Shown here piece by piece: positions 63,899-64,000 of a stretch of DNA of 64,000 nt. Position numbers and translations under genes: made by a program. This stretch comes from Pseudomonadales bacterium. Its GTDB lineage: Bacteria; Pseudomonadota; Gammaproteobacteria; Pseudomonadales; UBA7434. The notes beneath the pieces were generated by a model. It worked only from the letters and a program-made list of their open reading frames with translations. It made no database searches and was not told the DNA's origin. How positions within the stretch are numbered: the first letter of the stretch is position 1; every line of letters starts with the position of its first letter. The DNA is taken from NCBI GenBank assembly GCA_028223755.1, contig JAOIUY010000001.1, positions 48,001-112,000 on the forward strand, written 5' to 3'.

Positions 63899-64000
63899 AT
63901 GAGTAATCAAAGCTTAAAAGCAAAAAAAGAGGCAGGCGCCAGGCGTTTTCGGCGCGCGCACGTAGGGCTAAAAGGTGCGTTAAGAATTGCCGACTTAGGT
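63899..64000 (+). CDS. Partial gene cut by the window end, unknown product
   Basis: ATG 63899 follows GGGAAAG with good spacing and the frame stays open to the last base, giving 34 residues: MSNQSLKAKKEAGARRFRR and then AHVGLKGALRIADLG. The basic ARRFRRAHVGLKGAL resembles the start of some PilZ domains, but 34 residues are too few to decide. Confidence 0.6.
   Translation, partial: MSNQSLKAKKEAGARRFRRAHVGLKGALRIADLG

Noticed and set aside
1-64000. tRNA, rRNA, CRISPR or insertion sequence
   Set aside because: Reading both strands I found no cloverleaf with a T-loop, no repeat-spacer array and no transposase-like protein. A tRNAscan or CRISPR search would settle it.

Overview
The window looks like a chromosomal segment of a free-living, probably marine, gammaproteobacterium of moderate to low GC content, perhaps in or near Cellvibrionales. 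This assignment is inferred from gene order and protein character; I ran no database search. The supporting blocks are glyA-nrdR-ribD-ribE-ribBA-ribH-nusB-thiL-pgpA, xseB-ispA-dxs beside a sodium-type pomA/pomB motor pair, rpsF-rpsR-(DUF2232)-rplI followed by dnaB, and miaB/phoH-ybeY-corC-lnt. TonB-dependent receptors, a PEP-CTERM-like secreted esterase and the Na+ motor fit an aquatic life. I recognised no rRNA, tRNA, insertion sequence, integrase or CRISPR array.

Layout. 1-5 kb: erpA, a bactofilin with its membrane partner, argC, hemJ, a nuclease-like protein and an Smr protein. 5-10.4 kb: pomB/pomA (minus) divergent from xseB-ispA-dxs (plus). 10.4-11.7 kb: ribA and an arsenate reductase. 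11.8-17.1 kb: a TPP-riboswitch-led plus-strand operon for thiamine capture (outer-membrane receptor, YkoF-like binding protein, PnuT-type permease, APH-fold kinase, ThiF-rhodanese protein). 17.2-26 kb: an outer-membrane barrel protein, then a long minus-strand run for riboflavin, one-carbon and lipid functions. 26.5-34 kb: ettA, radA, a protein with three DnaT-like domains, a lambda-P-like putative helicase loader, a sugar-phosphate epimerase and dnaB. 34.3-36.6 kb: ribosomal protein operon. 36.7-39.2 kb: an orphan protein, a damaged DUF1631 gene and a PilZ protein. 39.4-48.6 kb: aminotransferase, rhomboid protease, arsH, miaB, DUF1820, phoH-ybeY-corC-lnt. 48.9-53.6 kb: two exported proteins with C-terminal sorting-type tails and a second TonB-dependent receptor. 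53.8-58.4 kb: cold-shock gene, cysteine synthase, DUF481 barrel, MscS channel, OmpA-like protein. 58.7-63.6 kb: a three-gene envelope signalling locus (CHASE2 histidine kinase, LysM-FecR protein, OmpR-type regulator). A gene cut by the window end starts at 63899.

How the genes work together. The thiamine operon would import vitamin B1 across both membranes and phosphorylate it when TPP is low; thiL lies a few kilobases away. The riboflavin block is a complete set apart from the GTP cyclohydrolase II activity, which the separate ribA supplies because the C-terminal domain of RibBA lacks the zinc cysteines. The most interesting candidates are (i) the triple-DnaT plus lambda-P-like pair close to dnaB, which could be a chromosomal helicase-loading system, (ii) the LysM-FecR/CHASE2-kinase/regulator set, and (iii) two phased short-repeat arrays, one with a 10-bp step before the cysteine synthase and one with a 14-bp step before the OmpA-like gene.
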